This document shows, piece by piece, positions 1 through 10,168 of a stretch of 64,000 nt of DNA. The stretch comes from Sesamum alatum (Eukaryota > Streptophyta > Magnoliopsida > Lamiales > Pedaliaceae), in assembly GCA_034509735.1 (NCBI GenBank), contig JACGWO010000012.1:2356001-2420000 (forward strand), given 5' to 3'. The notes beneath the pieces were generated by a model. It made no database searches. It was given only the letters and a program-made list of their open reading frames with translations, and had not been told where the DNA came from. A program made the position numbers and the translations under genes. Numbering within the stretch: the stretch's first letter is position 1; the number at the start of each line of letters is the position of its first letter.

Positions 1-4
1 AGAT

Positions 5-1192
5 TTGCTTCTTGGGTCAAAATCGCATAACCGCCCCTTGTTCGTCGCTGTATATACACGTGAACAAAAGGTGAATAGAATATTGATCGATGGAGGCTCT
101 GCAGTCAATATCTTACCCCTGCAGACCTTGAAAGACTTGGGGATCCTGATGGACGAACTCGCGAACAGCCGCCTCATGATTCAAGGATTCAATCAAGGAG
201 GACAAAGGGCTATTGACATTATAAGGATGGAATTGTTAATGGACGATATGGCGTCAACTACAATATTATATGTTATAGACGCCAAGACTTCTTACAACAT
301 GCTTCTTGGCCGCCCTTGGTTGCATGAAAATTCTGTGGTCCCCTCAACATGGCATCAATGCTTCAAATACTGCCGTAATGGCGTAGTGAAAATGGTACTC
401 GGTGATACCAAGCCTTTCACCGAAGCTGAGTCGCACTTCGCCGACGCCAAGTACTACGTTGAAACTGCCAAAAGAGGAAAAGAGACTTCACCCTCAGAGA
501 AACCAAAGTCACATGACGATCGAAGCATGAGGAGAAGTGAGCAGCCTGCTGTCGAGGCTGGATTTTCAAAGAGTCTGACTTTACCATTGACTCAAATCAA
601 TGCGAAGCAACCATTGAAACCGCCACTTGAAGGATTTGTGCCGTCAACCCAAAAGGAAGAAGAGGGACATGAAGCGTTGCCCATAGATGGAGAAGGGTAT
701 GATCCTAAAGCCTTCAAACTGCTAGTTAAAGCCGGGTATAATCCACAAGAAAGATTAGTCCTTGGAAAGCTTCCTCCCGAAGCCACCAACAAGAAGCTCC
801 ATGGACTTAACGCCACCTAAGAAATGTTAAAGGAAAAAGGGCATGCAGTCCCATATTCACGCATCGCCATAAAAAGGGCCAGCAGCAACCATGTCAGCGA
901 AAGTCTCTCTTCAACAGAAGATGACCAAGGGAAAGAAAATCCACGAGAGTCTGTCTTCAACAGACTTGGCACATGTAAAAGAATGGTGCATAGAAAGACC
1001 AACAATCAATCTGTCTTTGATAGGCTTGGTCCACGGAAAAGAATGATGTATCAAAAGAAAACCATGTCCCAGGTGGCGGCGCAATCTAAAGAAAACATCA
1101 CATCCTCACATAAACTTAGAAGTTTGATTCCTTCCAAAAATGATACGCCACACGACTCTAGACATATCATGTGGCAAAGTCTTGAAAGTTAA
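5..1192 (+). pseudogene. Retrotransposon gag-pol fragment with aspartic protease, interrupted
   Basis: One reading frame, open from the window edge, carries a retroviral-type aspartic protease: the active-site motif IDGGSAVN lies at about residues 28-35 and LLGRPWLH at about residues 99-106. Family knowledge: this protease matures the Gag-Pol polyprotein of LTR retrotransposons. A TAA at 818-820 splits the frame. The continuation (824-1192) is lysine/serine-rich and carries two near-identical phrases, VFNRLG and VFDRLG, typical of the linker between protease and reverse transcriptase. A second TAA at 1190-1192 ends the frame. The true start lies upstream of the window, so the first ATG is only the first one visible. 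Confidence 0.85.
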
Positions 1193-1194
1193 AA

Positions 1195-1413
1195 CAAGAA
1201 CAATGGTTTTCACACAAGTTCAACTTTGATGACGAGGATGACAAAGAAAGCGTAGCATCATCCAATTATGTTAACAGCAGTGTTGGAGAAGACATTACCA
1301 AAGTTCATCACATCACCTTAGCTAAAAATGATGAAGTTGAAGGAGAGGATACCGAAGATAGCTTGAAGATATGCTTGATAAATGAAAAGTTCTTGAAGCG
1401 GTATTACGCCTAA
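1195..1413 (+). pseudogene. Pol linker fused to integrase C-terminal tail (deletion junction)
   Basis: The frame shifts relative to the upstream fragment and continues as an acidic linker (DDEDDKES, then HHIT and EGEDTED) of the kind found just before reverse transcriptase in Tat-type elements. It then passes directly into LKICLINEKFLKRYYA and a stop at 1411-1413. Endings of the form FLKRYY are typical of the integrase C-terminus in this lineage. The inference is that reverse transcriptase, RNase H and nearly all of integrase were deleted between about 1350 and 1375. What else it could be: a chance ending, but both halves match their expected flanks. Confidence 0.6.
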
Positions 1414-1806
1414 AAGAAAAAAAAGGCAAAAAAAAAAAAAGAAAAAAGAAGCAAAAATAAAAAGAAAAAGAAAAACTCCTGGTCCGCATGAGTATAAACT
1501 GTGAACGGCCCTCCCCTCTATTCTCCAAACAAATATTTTGTACCCCAGAACTATGAATTGACTTGATCCTCTTGATGAGGTACGTAGGCAGCTTAGATAT
1601 TCTAAGTTCAGTCATAACACTTAAATGAGTTTTATTCCTCTTATTAAGTCGTCGAGAGTGGAAGTACTTAAACGTGCTCAAAGATTGCAAGATAGAAAGA
1701 AAAGAAGAAGCTTCTATTACGTAATCTCAAGGAAACATTAGAGTTCATGACATAAAACAAAGAAAAGGAAATCAAATGCAACAAAATAAAAGGTCCTAAG
1801 CAAATC
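1414..1806 (+). other. Non-coding 3' region of the Tat element with A/G-rich tract
   Basis: An almost pure A/G tract (1414-1474) follows the pol stop. It is succeeded by a stretch around 1576-1595 that contains the phrase GAGGTACGTAGGCAGC, frequent just downstream of pol in plant Tat/gypsy elements. No sense ORF is supported here. Confidence 0.45.
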
Positions 1807-4583
1807 TCAAGCAAAGGGATGCAAATCCTTCAACCCTTCCTTGAGGGCTTCCAAGTGTGTCCTTGAAGCCTCCAAACTCGCAACTACTTCATCGTTGAAG
1901 GGGGGGTGGTATTCTCAAGCGCTGCAATTTCCTCCATAATTTCACGCACTCCAACTTGGGCACTATGGAAAAGCTGATTTTCTTCCTTCAGAGTAGCACA
2001 CAAGTTCTTCTTGCGCTCTTTCAAATCCGCAAGCTCCTTCTCAACACGCTTCAACTCGTCCGTAGTAGATTAGACCTTGGAAGCTCCCCCACTTTCTTTA
2101 GCAGGGCCTCTTGAAGACGATCGTTGGCTTCCTTTAACTTCCGGTCAAAAAGATTTTTGGATAACCTTTCAGAAGACGATGACCTCGCCTCATCATAAGC
2201 AGCAGCCTCGGCGAAGAACGTGTTCATCGATCCTTCCACGTTTGAGATGTCAAAATTCTGAAAGCTCTTCATAGACTCAAGAACGAAGTAAATGTCATCT
2301 TCGATTCATGAGATAAAATCAATTGGGGTGTTTGATATCTTCACGAGAAGATCACTCCACAGCTTCTGAAGGAACTCCTTTTGATGATTAAGAAAAAACC
2401 TCTCGCCTTCAAAAACCGACACAGCGGCTTGGCAGGAGGGTTGTTTTCTCTTAAGCCCCATTCCAAGAGGACGGGTCATAGCCAACAAAGTCGATCCTTA
2501 GTTGTCTTGGGAAGTTTCATCATCTTCAAGGGTTAAGACCTCAACTTCGAGCTACGATGATGCATTAGCTAGAGTAGAAACAAAAGAGAATCTTATCACC
2601 AAAAAACAAAAGAAGAAGAGGAATAAAGGAAAAAAAATAACCTCCTTGACAAAGTTCAACGTCGATGGTTCATGACTTGAGCCTTCATCATCAACGTTGA
2701 TGTTTGTTGGTTTCGAATCCCTCTTCGGCCTCTTCCAATGACGCTCAGGATTGCTACTCCCACTTACTTCGAAGGAGCGAGGAGCACTTTGCTTCTTATC
2801 TACTTCAAGGGGTTCGACCATTTGAGAATTTCGCTTGGGAGGGGAAGTAGCCGGCTTGCAAGGATGGTCTTGGGCGACTCCTTCACCACACTTCTTGCCT
2901 TTTGGAGAAGCTTGACTTGGGCCTAAGGCAAGCAACTTCGCCACGTTTTCTTCAAAGTAGCCACCGTGAGCTCCGAGCCCCCACCTTTTGTATGCCTCGG
3001 AGGAGAACTTCTTCATATTTGGGGGCATGAGAGGGAACAACACTTTTTCCATGGTCTTGGACAGAATGCACATGCGCCAATAACAGATTCCACTCTCTAA
3101 AGAAGCTTCGCAAACGTCTTGCGAAAGAATTCCCGGCACTTCTTGGAAGAAACCAAATTGACGACTAAATCGATGAGGGCTATAAGGCTCAACAACGAAA
3201 TGATCGCGTTGCTGCAGAGAAAGGTAGTTTGAACGGACGACCATGAAATAGATTTCTTCAGATTCCGTGGCATGCCCATCGTCTGTGAATGAAAAATCCT
3301 TGTCCCTCACAATCATGTTGCAAGTCCAAGAGATAAAGTCGCCTTTGTGTAACCGCTTTCTCGCCTCTTGCGGATAGTAGTACTTCGCGCCTTCTTCGCC
3401 TGAAAAGAGCGTCATCTTGGGCCCATGAACACTTTGCACAAGTTGGTAATGAGTCTTGAAATAATAAGCTATCCAACTATAAAACAAAGTGAATCGGAAA
3501 TGGAGAGTGTACGCGAGTTGGCCTTGGGGAGTTGGAGATCTTATTCAAACCTCTATAGATACTAGCCAAGACAAGAACTGCAAGACCAATCCTTCGACCG
3601 GCTGCCATAGCACTCGCCACCTTGAAAACACTTGGGCGTATTGAACCAACATCTTGAGTGGGAAAGACAAAAGTACAAAGCCAACACGCCAAATACACCG
3701 CCAAGAATGTCTCTTCCTTTGAACTCCCTTCGATACCAAGCCTCGAGAACAATGCCTCGTCCGCCATAGACCACTTGCCATGTACTCCAAAGGTCCCGGA
3801 GGGGTTATGGGTTGACTTAGGACGAACGGCGTTCTTCTCTTTACGCGGAGGGGGCTCGCGGTATTTCGTCGCCCTTCTAAGCCAAAACTTGATCCATTTA
3901 TCGACAGGAACTTGAGATGATTGACCATCATTATTACTCTTTCGAAGCAAATGGTAGGCGTGAAGTAGGAACTTGCAAGAACGAGGCACAAGTTTCCGTC
4001 CTGTCTCATCAATCCCGTTAAGCTCCTTAGCACTTGGAACAACCTCATCATAAAGGAGTCCCGCCATAGGAAGTCTATGCACGTCCCACAACGAAATAGA
4101 CAATTCTCCAAAGGACGTCAGAAGAGTGTTGGTAGATGGGCACCACGCTTCGCAAAATGCCTTGATGATATCGGAATTGCGGTCGTACGTAAATAGTGAG
4201 GCGTATATGGCATCATATACTTGGGTCGCGATTAGCTTGTCTTCGCACCGGCTAAGTACGTCTTCTGTCCACTTCCAAAACCCTTTGGCGAAGCGGAACT
4301 CGCCGGCAAAGTGAATGTTGTCACCCCACTTGGCTTTCCCTTCAATGATGCGGCGGCCCAACGTTGATAGAAAGCTTGGTTCGTCAGAACAACGGTGATG
4401 AGTCGCTTGTAGAGACCACACCTTGGAAGTCTTGTTCAAAGAAACTTCTCGAGACCATTGCTCTGTGTGAAGTGGAGTTGTCAACCTCGGCCATTGCTTC
4501 GCATATCGACCAATGAGAGGAGTATGAGTCGCCAAAGTTGTTCCTTTCTCTAAGGGTTGAGTTTCATCGTCAAGAATGATCAA
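1807..4583 (-). pseudogene. Antisense accessory gene of the Tat element: plant mobile domain protein with C-terminal coiled coil
   Basis: Read on the minus strand from 4583, the protein resembles the plant mobile domain (PMD, aminotransferase-like) family. Recognisable blocks are FCEAWCPSTNTL, GELSISLWDVHRLP, GLLYDEVVPSAKEL, STHNPSGTFG and VASIYRGLNKIS-like LVLASIYRGLNKIS. A C-terminal part around 2300-1807 is rich in E/K/L heptads and ends DLHPFA. One extra T near 3481-3484 breaks the frame (IHFV to YSWIAYYF). There is a 90-bp GT-AG intron at 2552-2641. Two or more in-frame stops follow (near 2490 and 2306) and another near 2051, so this copy is dead. Its function is unknown; related extra ORFs are reported from Tat and Athila retrotransposons. 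The promoter is unknown, but a minus-strand TATA-like site lies at 5514-5522. Confidence 0.75.
2552..2641 (-). other. Probable spliceosomal intron in the antisense accessory gene
   Basis: On the minus strand the coding sequence ends FVKE, followed by GTTATTTTTT, a T-rich interior and CATCATCGTAG. Coding then resumes as LEVEVLTLEDDE. Reading through instead gives a hydrophobic, low-complexity tail of about 30 residues (FFPLFLFFFCFLV). The T-rich body and correct GT/AG ends support splicing. Confidence 0.6.
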
Positions 4584-4649
4584 GTTTTGCTGACCGGAAG
4601 AAAAGAACTCGGCTTTAAAGCAAACTATGTTGCAACTTACCGGAAAAAA

Positions 4650-4905
4650 AAAATTAATTAAGTAAATATAAATATTTACATATATGTATTAGCTTCAAAT
4701 TGCAAACATGAAAATTGGTGGCTTTTGCAAGACCAACTTGGAAAAAATGTTGACAGAGTTGATTAGCAAAAAAAAAGAAATCACAGGACTGCAAGGTAAA
4801 ATTTAATTGAGCTAATATAAACATATACATATATGTACTAGCTCTAAATGGATTGGTGCCTTTTGACCAACTTGAAAAAAAAAGATGGTGGCAGAATTGT
4901 TTGAG
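4650..4905 (+). repeat. Two diverged direct copies of a ~110-bp unit
   Basis: Both copies contain ACATATATGTA-TTAGCT or ACATATATGTACTAGCT, then GGTGGC/GGTGCC-TTTTG and GACCAACTTG, at a spacing of about 145 bp. Internal tandem repeats upstream of the 3' LTR are common in Tat elements. Confidence 0.55.
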
Positions 4906-5513
4906 ATCTATTTCTCCTTCAGCAATTCGTCTACCCTTTATTGTTTGAGATCTTAGTGTTCTTTGCTCCAGTGCTATACTACTGACTAGAATTCCATGTG
5001 TTGTTATTAGATGAATCTGCTAAATAGCCTAGGATCGCCGCAACGTGGTGTAAGAACATGAGATGGAAAAGGGGTTCTTGAATCTCTTTAATCCTAATGG
5101 TATATCTGTGTGATGTTGGTATATCTGGAGCAACAAATAGCCATCAAAACATACCTTCAACAATCTGTGTACGCCGATTACAAAGGTTCACGCTGCTCGA
5201 GAGATCGTTTCAGTAATTGCTCCAGAAACTGCTCCAGAAATTATTCGGCGAAATCGATTGTTGCGAACCTAGAATCGAAATTCAAAGAATGCGGCAAATC
5301 AAATTAGTGAAAGCACACTGCAAAAATCACGAAGAATAGCAAATAATCTAAAAAAAGAAGAAGAAGTCTAAAGAAGTTTCGGCATCAGCTCGTTAAGGCA
5401 TTATGACAAACACCTTATATGCATACCAGAAAATAGAAGCAAAAAAATATTGATTGTTTAAACGTACCTCAAAAACGTAGAAAATCACGATTTAAATCGT
5501 CATATTTTAGCTC

Positions 5514-5522
5514 CTTATATAG
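5514..5522 (-). promoter_or_regulatory. Possible TATA box for antisense transcription
   Basis: On the minus strand the sequence reads CTATATAAGG, about 0.93 kb upstream of the antisense accessory ORF. AT-rich DNA produces such matches by chance, so this is only a candidate. Confidence 0.25.
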
Positions 5523-5977
5523 GTGCTTAATTGAAGTACTTGAGTATAATTGTGATTCAAATTTTATCCAATTTGAACTCAATTTCAAGCATGTGTCATC
5601 ATTCCAATCTCAATCAAAATAAGAATTCTCCTCGTCCAAGAACTCAATTCGCAGAGGGGATCAAAAGAAAAAAAAAAAAAAAAAGAGAGGAGTCGAAGCT
5701 GCTGTTGCTGCTGCAAACTCAAATTGAAGAAGGAGATGGATATTATCCTATGCGTTTTGTTCACCAACACCAAATGAAACGGTGGGCCCACTTTGACTAA
5801 ACAAATAAAAAAAATAAAGAATGGAATTTGAGAAAAATTATGGCTTGTGCATGTGATGACTCTCGGCCATTTCAAAAAATGAGGCCCAACAAAATTTGAT
5901 ATATATTTTCGCGACTCATTCACTTCGAAAATTATATTTTCAAGTATATGTTCGTGAACGAGTCTCGATGGGGCATT

Positions 5978-6930
5978 TGTAGACAAATAAATTTTACACC
6001 CAATCAAATGACGATAAGTGAAAAATATATATTATTTATCAATTATATTCTATTTTCTCTATATATATTTTGGAATTTACTAAATTAATTTCAAATATAA
6101 ATAGTTTAATTTAATTGATATTTTAATATATATTTCATCATCAAATCAACGATCGACACGTGTCAAATTGAGGTGTTCCGGCCAATCAAATCAAGATAAA
6201 TATTTTTCATATCATCTCTTTAAAAACATACAAAAATCAAAGGGATAATATTGAAATTGACCAATCATGTCTTCCCAAATATTTAATGTATTTATCTCTT
6301 TAAATTAAAATAAAGAGATAATACAAAATAAGTGTTCAAGTTCACCACAACTCTACCTCTTTGACAACTATATAAAGAGGTCATTGGAACTCATTTAAAA
6401 CACACACATACAATTGAACACACCCACATACAAGCAAGAGAGCATTTAAGAAGTCTCGAAATCCTCTCAAGCACAAATCAAGGAAGATTCACGGCGTTCT
6501 AGGCAAGATTCAAGGCGTTTGTCACAGAAATCGTCCAAAGTCAGCGTTTAATTCGACAATAAGTCTGAAGACCGGCGAATTAACGTTATCAAAACAGAAG
6601 TCCACCTTGGCGGAAGATCAAAGCCTCAAATCCACCAAGAAATATCCAAAATTCAAGTCAAAATATCTTCAAGTTCATAGCGTTTGATCCGGGAATAAGT
6701 CAACGACCCCCGAATTAACGTTATTCAAAGTCAAAGTCAACGTCAAAGGAGATCAAACGTCCAGTTTCACCTCCGAAGTTGCCGACATCAAAGATCACGT
6801 TTTTGAAGAAAAGAATCAGAGGTTTCAAATAGAGATTTCGTACCCACAAATATTCAATCCAATTTGAGAAATTTATTTGTACTATTTTCTTGTTTCAATA
6901 AATTCAGAGGAATACAAAAATTTGTTTACA
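5978..6930 (+). repeat. 3' LTR of the Tat element
   Basis: The proposed ends are TGTAGACA (5978) and TGTTTACA (to 6930), an 8-bp inverted pair with one mismatch. The 5' end directly follows a GGGG-ending purine run, as expected after a polypurine tract. Inside are a TATA box (6369-6376) and an AATAAA (6897-6902). A ~50-bp internal unit occurs twice (6544 and 6680, both containing CGAATTAACGTTAT). The 5' LTR is not in the window, so ends and age cannot be verified. A TIR element sits 28 bp beyond its 3' end. Confidence 0.6.
6369..6376 (+). promoter_or_regulatory. LTR core promoter TATA box
   Basis: TATATAAA precedes GAGGTCATTGG and a C/A-rich leader, in the middle of the LTR, as expected for the U3/R boundary. 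Confidence 0.55.
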
Positions 6931-6958
6931 ATATTCACATAATTCAATGATGTTTTAA

Positions 6959-7932
6959 GGGTAAATTCCAATTTATCTCCCTGTATTTTTCGAAATGTTT
7001 AAAAAAGTCCCTGTGAAAAAAAAATTACCATTTTATCTCCCCGTGATATTAAAAATAGGGCAAAAAACCCCCTTCGTCTGGTTGTGTAATATACTTGCCC
7101 AAAATGCGAGTGGTATAGTCATATTTTCCTATAGAATGACAAAAATGCCCATTTCTTTCTAAATAATTCTAGAAGGTTGTTTTTTGTCCTAATTCGAATA
7201 TTTTTATATACTTATATATAAATTTATATATTTTAAATTTAGGGCGGGGGCTGCGAGCTGGGGGAGGGTTGGCGCGTCGGGGGTAGGGAAGGGGACAAGG
7301 AGTGGCGGCGATGGCGTTGGGTGGGGGAGGAAGGTGGTAGCGATGACACGGGCTTGGAGGGGGGAGGGGTTGCGAAGGCGCGGGTTTGGGGGAGTGGCGG
7401 CAACGGCGTGGGCTTGAGAGGAAGGGGTTGCGAAGGCTTTGGTTTCGGGTGGGGGAGGGGGGGGGAAGGGTTGCGCGGCGGGGGCTGGGGCTATAGGAGA
7501 GTTCCGACAGACGGGGCGGGAGTTGTTGGGCAGCGGCGGCGACTGTCGGGCGGAGGGGGTGGGGGCGGCGAAGGCGGTGGCTCCCTGTATGATATATATA
7601 TTTATATATATATATGTAAAATATATATTACTATCTATATATTAAAATAATTTTTGTAAAATAAATATGTTTGTATAAAAAATAATTAATTTTGGGCTAC
7701 ACTTTTATATTAGATTAATATAGATTGTTCATTTGTTAATTTAAATATGAATGGTGTTTAACATAGTCAAGGGGCATTATTGTCATTGCACCTTCAAAAT
7801 TACATTCAAAGTTACTAGAGGGCAGTGTGATATATTTTTAATATCATGGGGAGGTAAAATAGTAATTTTTTTTTCACAAAGACTTTTTTTAATCATTTGG
7901 GAAAACACAGAGAGATAAATTGGAATTTACCC
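6959..7932. mobile_element. Non-autonomous Mutator-like TIR element, GC-rich core, 10-bp TSD
   Basis: The left end GGGTAAATTCCAATTTATCT is mirrored by the right end AGATAAATTGGAATTTACCC. The element is flanked by perfect direct repeats GATGTTTTAA (6949-6958 and 7933-7942). TIR similarity extends over more than 100 bp. TSDs of 9-11 bp are diagnostic of Mutator-like elements. The core at 7240-7590 is strongly G-rich on this strand with G-quadruplex potential (around 7440-7470) and encodes nothing recognisable; ORFs there are low-complexity glycine/arginine. It inserted just downstream of the Tat LTR. Confidence 0.85.
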
Positions 7933-7942
7933 GATGTTTTAA

Positions 7943-9206
7943 TCTAGTGATCAAAATCGAGGTCCCAATGTATAACTTTGAGACTATGTGTTTTAACCCA
8001 CCAAACGTATGGATATTTATCTAACTTTACAATTTAATGTAATTTCTTTAATTATTTTTAGTTATATTTATGTATTAATCAAATTAACGTATTTATTAAT
8101 TTATTGAAATTTGATGTAATCATATACTTACTACTTCAAAAGAAATATATATATTCACCTAGCTTGATTTACTTATAAGCAAAATAATATATCAATTAAC
8201 ACATGACTTTTCAAAAATCACAAATTCATGATCATTGTGAATTTATTCCACAACAAGAAAAAGAATATTAATGAAAAATATTAATTGACAATATGAAAGT
8301 GATACTAATTACATCGGTGTAGAGTGTGACAAGATTGGTGTTATGCGGTGTGCGGATTGTACCCTCTAACTTTATCAACCTCATTGTTTTGTATTGAAAA
8401 GGCATTTCGTAAGAAAATAAAATTTAATTATGCTGGATGAAAAAATAACTATTTCTTACCATAATGTTATCATTGCTATATATTATTGTTTGAAATAATA
8501 ATCAAGGCGATGATTTGAAAATCAAGAATCACGATTTTGATTAAATCAATTTACAGTTTCATACAGTTTTGCAAATAAATTGTTTAGGAACACAAATACG
8601 AAACACAATTGGATATGCTATTTACAGAAATGAAAATGTAAACTTTTTTGGATAAGAGTTGTATCGTAGCAACTCTTGTTCAACCAAATTATAAAATATA
8701 ATCTGCTTGTCTTGAAAAATCAGACGCCCCATTCCAAGTGCACCTGGTACAACGTTACTTCTTTCAAGATAAAACGGTATAGAATTAAGATATTGCACTA
8801 TGTTAGAATTCTCTCGAACAATACTCAGTCACCAAAAAAGTTGAGCAAAACCGTGGGGGGAGAGAAATGTGCATACATATGCATGTTGTGTAAGTGTTGT
8901 TTGAGGTGTTCCGCAGCCAACTCTTTATATAGAGCGTTCAGCCATTAACAACCATTAATAGCCATTAATAGTTATTAATCCAAAATTAAATCAAAGAATG
9001 TTTTGTTTGAAAAACCTGACAAAAACGTTTAGTAATTGAAAAAATATTTAATATTTTAAAGCTGAAAGTTAAATACTTGAAGACATTTTAAAACTATCAG
9101 GTTTGAAATCGGATTAATCCAAACTTTTTGTAAAAAAAAATTTGATACTAAGATATTCACTCTAACACTCGCACCTAAATTCAATTCACTCCAATCTCTG
9201 ATAACA
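7943..9206. other. Intergenic AT-rich stretch, possible LTR remnant on minus strand
   Basis: No gene is supported. On the minus strand around 8923-8934 there is CTCTATATAAAGAG followed by a leader-like sequence, which could be the promoter of an old LTR. A ~65-bp sequence at 8252-8315 (CCACAACAAG..., AAATATTAATTGACAA) reappears in diverged form at 9350-9415 inside the CACTA MITE, so the same repeat family is present twice. Confidence 0.35.
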
Positions 9207-9874
9207 CACTACAAAAAATATATTTTATTGGACCGACCTTTGTGACGATGAAAGTTAATTTTGGAACAGATTAAATTTTAAATTGACATCCAACATTAAA
9301 ATTTAAATTGTTGGTCCAAATCAACATATCAAATGTCAATTACAACATAACCCACAACAAAAAAGAGAAATTCATCGACAAAATATTAATTAACAACATA
9401 AAATTATTATTAATTATAGGATAAATTACAGTTATTTCCTCTGAAGTTTTGCATAATCATAAATACCCTCTCATTATTTGAAAAATTACAAATATCTCCC
9501 TGAGGTTTGTAACCGTTTAATAAATAATCCATTTTCATCCAATTTTATGGTGAACTGGTCAAAATACCCTTATGTAAATTGTATTTTTTTTTTTTAATTT
9601 TATAGACTACAATGCGTAGGGAGAGGTTTCTTAAGTTTTTTACACATATGAGCAATAATGCAATTTGTCTCGACTAACTTTTCTACAATTTTTTTTTAAA
9701 AAAAAAAAAAAAAATCAAGGGTAAAATGGTCAATTTTAGGCCTCTGGTTAAAAATCACAAAGTTCAGGGTGTATTTATAATTTCTCAAATAATGAGGGCT
9801 ATTTATAATTATGCTAAACCTCGGGATAGGTGGCTAACTGGCTGTAATTTACCCTTAGTTATATGTATGAAGTG
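9207..9874. mobile_element. CACTA-type MITE interrupted by a TIR MITE
   Basis: It begins CACTACAAAAAATATA and ends with a degenerate partner (TATATGTATGAAGTG), flanked by the 3-bp duplication ACA on both sides (9204-9206 and 9875-9877). CACTA elements make 3-bp duplications. A second element occupies 9419-9854, so the original insertion was only about 220 bp. Confidence 0.5.
9419..9854. mobile_element. Mutator-like MITE with imperfect 9-bp TSD
   Basis: The ends GGATAAATTACAG and CTGTAATTTACCC are inverted. The flanks TTAATTATA (9410-9418) and TTAGTTATA (9855-9863) match at 8 of 9 positions. It is the same family as the element at 29861-30273: both share left-end text on GTTTTGCATAATCATAAATA-type sequence and the mirrored right end. 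Confidence 0.75.
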
Positions 9875-10135
9875 ACAAAAACACTTTTTGTAAAAATTAA
9901 AGCTTGCAATAATCTATTCACATTTATTTATTTTTTGTTTCCAAATTGGTACATATATTTCGAAAGATAACTTGTATAAAAATTGACCTTTCTTTTTTTT
10001 TAAAAAAAAAAAAAAAGTCGATACTAATATATTTTAGTAGAATGGATCCTTACACTTATTTCCTTATTCAACTAAAATTCCTAATTTTGTAAAGGTTATT
10101 ATTAGGAATGTAAAATATTTTAGTAAAGTAGGAGA

Positions 10136-10168
<33 letters not shown>

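Larger units (their letters stand above)
4584..5977. other. Non-coding region between the antisense gene and the 3' LTR
   Basis: I see no gene. The stretch contains a two-copy repeat (4650-4905), a short CTCCAGAAA-type duplication (5220-5240), an A tract followed by GA-rich sequence (5660-5692) and a possible minus-strand TATA box. It ends in a G-rich, polypurine-like run (GATGGGG, 5967-5973) directly before the LTR. Confidence 0.5.
1..6930 (+). mobile_element. Ty3/gypsy retrotransposon, Tat lineage, 5' end outside window, internally deleted
   Basis: The order is protease region (5-1192), a short integrase-tail fragment (to 1413), a purine-rich tract, an antisense accessory gene (1807-4583), a non-coding stretch and a 3' LTR (5978-6930). 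This order, with an additional antisense ORF between pol and the 3' LTR, is known for the Tat lineage of plant Ty3/gypsy elements. No reverse transcriptase, RNase H or integrase core is present, so this copy cannot replicate by itself. The 5' LTR and gag lie outside the window. The lineage call rests on the protease style (DGGSAVN), the ending FLKRYY and the antisense gene. Confidence 0.8.

Noticed and set aside
7321..7650. Glycine-rich ORF of 109 codons
   Set aside because: It lies in the G-rich core of a TIR element and runs into an AT repeat; it looks like a composition artefact.
9206..9240. Start of a protein-coding CACTA element
   Set aside because: Only about 220 bp of this element remain once the nested MITE is removed.
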